From Gammaproteobacteria bacterium (GTDB taxonomy: Bacteria; Pseudomonadota; Gammaproteobacteria; HTCC5015): a stretch of DNA of 15,199 nucleotides. Positions 13,349 through 15,199 of this stretch are shown here, one piece after another. The notes beneath the pieces are model-generated. The model was not told the DNA's origin. It ran no database searches and worked only from the letters and a program-made list of their open reading frames with translations. The stretch lies in NCBI GenBank assembly GCA_028284675.1, contig JANQRI010000045.1, positions 1 to 15,199 of the forward strand. Reading direction: 5' to 3'. Every line of letters begins with the position of its first letter. Position 1 is the stretch's first letter. A program made the translations under genes and the position numbers.

Positions 13349-14029
13349 CTAAGAGGTTTCCTTCAAAGTAAACCGATACCCCTGTCCGCGAACAGTGGCG
13401 ATGGGTTTTAAGCTGCCGTCCGGATCGAGTTTTTTGCGCAGGCGTCCAACGAATACTTCGATCACATTGCTGTCGCGGTCGAAGTCCTGATCGTAAAGAT
13501 GTTCGGTGAGTTCTGTTTTTGAAACCACCTGGCCGGCGCGGTGCACCAGGTATTCCAGTGTGTTGTATTCATAGCCGGTCAGTTCAAGGGTGTTGCCGTT
13601 GCACTCCACGGTTTTCGCAGCGGTGTCGATTTGCACCGGGCCGAAGTTCAGTTGCGGGCTTGCATGCCCTCCGGTGCGCCGTAATAATGCGTTTAAGCGT
13701 GCGCGCAGTTCTTCATTATGAAACGGTTTAACCAGGTAATCATCGGCGCCGGATTCCAGTCCCTCGACTTTGTCCTGCCAGTTACCCCGTGCGGTCAAAA
13801 TCAAAACCGGAAAAGACTTTTCATTGCTGCGCAGTTGTTTGATCAGTTCAATGCCGTTGATTTCCGGCAGGCCGATATCGATGATCGCAAGATCGTAGGG
13901 GTGTTCAGTGCCGAGGAATAAACCTTCTTTGCCGTCGGCTGCGGCATCCACCACATAACCCTGGGATTTCAGGTAGCCGGCCAGCTGGGTGCGTAACTCG
14001 GCTTCGTCTTCAACGACCAGCAGTCGCAT
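13349..14029 (-). CDS. phoP: PhoP-like response regulator, OmpR/PhoB family
   Basis: This is a 226-residue DNA-binding regulator. The receiver domain (1-115) has the acidic pocket E7/D8, phosphoacceptor Asp51 (AIIDIGLPEINGIE), Thr79 (LILTARG) and Lys101 (VKPFH). The run WQDKVEGLESGADDYLVKPFHNEEL is close to E. coli PhoP. The winged-helix domain (about 128-224) has ELTGYEYNTLEYLVHRAG, SNVIEVFVGRLRKKL and the final TVRGQGYRFTL. It begins 3 bp after the stop of the PepSY gene, so the two are one operon. The cognate kinase gene would be expected immediately downstream but is displaced by the repeat block at 12984-13230. All active-site residues are intact. Expression of the kinase now probably depends on read-through or on a separate promoter. 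Confidence 0.9.
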   Translation of the reverse strand: MRLLVVEDEAELRTQLAGYLKSQGYVVDAAADGKEGLFLGTEHPYDLAIIDIGLPEINGIELIKQLRSNEKSFPVLILTARGNWQDKVEGLESGADDYLVKPFHNEELRARLNALLRRTGGHASPQLNFGPVQIDTAAKTVECNGNTLELTGYEYNTLEYLVHRAGQVVSKTELTEHLYDQDFDRDSNVIEVFVGRLRKKLDPDGSLKPIATVRGQGYRFTLKETS

Positions 14030-14032
14030 GGC

Positions 14033-14314
14033 TTATCTTTTGGAGCGGTTTTGTTTGTCGACCGGAACGTTTTTAATCGTGCCGGAATCCAGCAGCAGTT
14101 TGACCCGGTAGCTGTCCCGCTGTTCGTTGATTTTCAGCACTTTACCGCCATGCCGGCTTTTTGCGATGTTTGCCGCCTCGGCCGGGCTGATATCACGGCC
14201 CCGGTTACCGGGGTCCGCCTGCAGTACGCCGCTAAACAGAACCGCGCAGATGCAAACAGTCCGGATGGCCTGGAATAAAAAGCCTGGGTGTTTGTGTCTG
14301 CGCGGTTTAAGCAT
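14033..14314 (-). CDS. Small PepSY-domain secreted protein
   Basis: This product of 93-94 residues has a positively charged N-terminus (LKPRRHKH) and a hydrophobic signal segment (about residues 17-33: AIRTVCICAVLFSGVLQA) with likely cleavage after LQA. A PepSY-like domain follows (about 41-85: ISPAEAANIAKSRHGGKVLKINEQ, YRVKLLLDSG, IKNVPVD). There are two tandem ATGs, at 14317 and 14314. The AAGGA site lies 3 bases from the first and 6 from the second, so I take the second. Small PepSY genes commonly precede phoP-phoQ-like pairs in gammaproteobacteria and are thought to act in the periplasm on sensing or protease inhibition. That role is general knowledge and is not shown here. Confidence 0.8.
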   Translation of the reverse strand: MLKPRRHKHPGFLFQAIRTVCICAVLFSGVLQADPGNRGRDISPAEAANIAKSRHGGKVLKINEQRDSYRVKLLLDSGTIKNVPVDKQNRSKR

Positions 14315-14388
14315 CATGTTTCCTTATCGGTACGGAGTGTCAGTCGACAAAGTGTACACCAAATCAGAGAATAATTTGAATGTGAGCT

Positions 14389-14910
14389 CTAGTAGACCGG
14401 ATGCACCTGCACCGCAACCTTGATTTTATTACCCGGATTATGCGCCATATGGGTGTGATAGGTTTTGCCGTGATAGCGGTAAGTCACATCATAGCCGACC
14501 AGCTCCTGCGTATAGTTTGTGTGGTAGCGCGTTTCACAGCGCTGTTCATCGCGATAAGTTGAGCGGGCATGACGGTTTTTATGCGAAACATCATGGCCGA
14601 TTGAGCCGCCAAGTACGGCACCCGCAACCCGGCCGATTTTTTTGCCGCGTTTGTCATGGCCGATCTGATGCCCGATTGCGGCGCCGACCAGAGTGCCGAC
14701 AATCGTGCCGGTGGCCGAGTGCGGTCCACGGTGGTCATAGCGAACGGTTTCGGTCCAGCACTGCTGTTGCGGTACATTATGTGCAACCCGTTCGTAGACA
14801 GGTTCTGCATCAACAACTCTTGCAAAGTCAGTGTAGCTGGCATCCGAAGCATATGCCTGGGTTGCGAGCGCTGCGCTAATCAAAGTAACTGTCAGTATCG
14901 ATTTTTTCAT
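14389..14910 (-). CDS. Glycine-zipper 2TM-domain outer-membrane protein
   Basis: This 173-residue exported protein starts at ATG 14910: a GGAG site is 8 bases upstream, whereas the in-frame GTG at 14919 overlaps that site. The signal peptide (MKKSILTVTLISAALATQAYA) likely cleaves after AYA. The centre is a glycine zipper (GTIVGTLVGAAIGHQIG ... GKKIGRVAGAVLGGSIGHDV) with GxxxG/GxxxA spacing, as in the Rickettsia 17-kDa antigen-like family. Flanking regions are His/Tyr/Arg-rich with two cysteines (QQCWTETVRY and EQRCETRY) that could form a disulfide, and a C-terminal beta-like part (VGYDVTYRYHGKTYHTHM). The exact role is unknown; the family is tied to envelope integrity. It is transcribed separately, upstream of the PepSY-phoP operon, with a 71-bp gap. 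Confidence 0.85.
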   Translation of the reverse strand: MKKSILTVTLISAALATQAYASDASYTDFARVVDAEPVYERVAHNVPQQQCWTETVRYDHRGPHSATGTIVGTLVGAAIGHQIGHDKRGKKIGRVAGAVLGGSIGHDVSHKNRHARSTYRDEQRCETRYHTNYTQELVGYDVTYRYHGKTYHTHMAHNPGNKIKVAVQVHPVY

Positions 14911-14918
14911 GATTTTCA

Positions 14919-14922
14919 CTCC
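14919..14922 (-). promoter_or_regulatory. Ribosome binding site of the glycine-zipper gene
   Basis: The - strand reads ACGGAGTGAAAATCATG: GGAG is 8 bases from the ATG at 14910. This decides the start over the GTG at 14919. Confidence 0.65.
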
Positions 14923-15035
14923 GTTATTTCAACAGGTTTTTCTTGATTGGCTTACAGGTTAACGTAGTGAAACTGAACAAATGCTGAAGGGAAAAGATAT
15001 TTTAAATTGTAGTGGTTTAAGTCTAATCTGACATC

Positions 15036-15065
15036 CAATCATGATTATGTCATTCCTGCGTAGGC
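15036..15065 (+). repeat. Degenerate interspersed repeat, copy A
   Basis: A 30-base unit containing TGTCATTCCTGCGTAGGC; 26 of 30 bases match copy B at 15088-15117. The GTCATTCCTGCG-AGGC core resembles the common GTCATTCCCGCGCAGGCGGGAAT type of bacterial intergenic repeat. No gene is visible from 14923 to the window end. Confidence 0.65.
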
Positions 15066-15087
15066 GGGGGGGATACGGTTCAGTACT

Positions 15088-15117
15088 CAATCATAACTGT
15101 GTCATTCCTGCGCAGGC
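15088..15117 (+). repeat. Degenerate interspersed repeat, copy B
   Basis: Second 30-base copy, beginning 52 bases after the start of copy A and carrying TGTCATTCCTGCGCAGGC. The paired right half (GCGGGAAT-like) is poorly kept in both copies, so these are decayed half-elements. The remaining 82 bases to the window end show no recognisable gene. Confidence 0.65.
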
Positions 15118-15199
15118 ACACTACTGTCCGGAATAAAAATGGCGTGATGAGCTAAAAGTGTTGCAGCACCTGAGTTTAAAGGGTAAAACCCACTGATAC

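Noticed and set aside
14051..14879. + strand open frames across the PepSY and glycine-zipper genes
   Set aside because: They are shadows: the - strand genes have signal peptides, domains and ribosome sites, while these have none.

Overview
The window looks like an accessory-to-core boundary in a gammaproteobacterium. The PhoP/PhoQ-like pair preceded by a PepSY gene, the XylF proteins with close similarity to the E. coli family, and the FecI/FecR pair all point there. A polysaccharide-degrading, Cellvibrio-like lineage is possible, but this is a guess that the sequence does not prove. The left 6 kb reads on the + strand; everything to the right reads on the - strand; the two halves converge at about 6.03-6.07 kb. 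No tRNA, rRNA, CRISPR array or intact insertion sequence is visible.

Left part (1-6027): an RHS polymorphic-toxin tip array. The window opens inside a large RHS gene whose C-terminal domain looks like a Tlde1/DUF2778 L,D-transpeptidase-type toxin. A lipoprotein gene that is probably its immunity protein overlaps its end. Behind it lie displaced RHS tips: (i) a short frameshifted tip with an unassigned toxin and its overlapping partner gene; (ii) a 430-residue RHS tip with a Pro/Cys-rich tail and a partner that resembles a cysteine-poor HesB/IscA fold; (iii) an unassigned AT-rich gene that may be an orphan immunity gene; (iv) a broken RHS core fragment fused to an unrelated tail. The RHS cores are GC-richer and nearly repeated, while toxin and immunity genes are AT-rich and unrelated. 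This is the usual signature of cassette replacement by recombination in the core. Two module joints carry short sequences that resemble REP elements.

Middle (6072-11464, - strand): a FecR-like anti-sigma factor and an ECF sigma factor (overlapping, no TonB receptor in view), preceded in transcription order by a complete D-xylose ABC transporter, xylF-xylG-xylH, with gaps of 4-12 bp.

Right part (11485-14910, - strand): a PhoQ-like sensor kinase 20 bp upstream of xylF, then a 511-bp gap, then a PhoP-like regulator with a PepSY-domain gene 3 bp upstream of it, and finally a glycine-zipper outer-membrane-type protein. The 511-bp gap holds a compact repeat with four inverted repeats, one of them a perfect 26-bp palindrome. 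It appears to have separated the kinase from its regulator. The right edge carries two degenerate 30-bp direct repeats of a common interspersed type.
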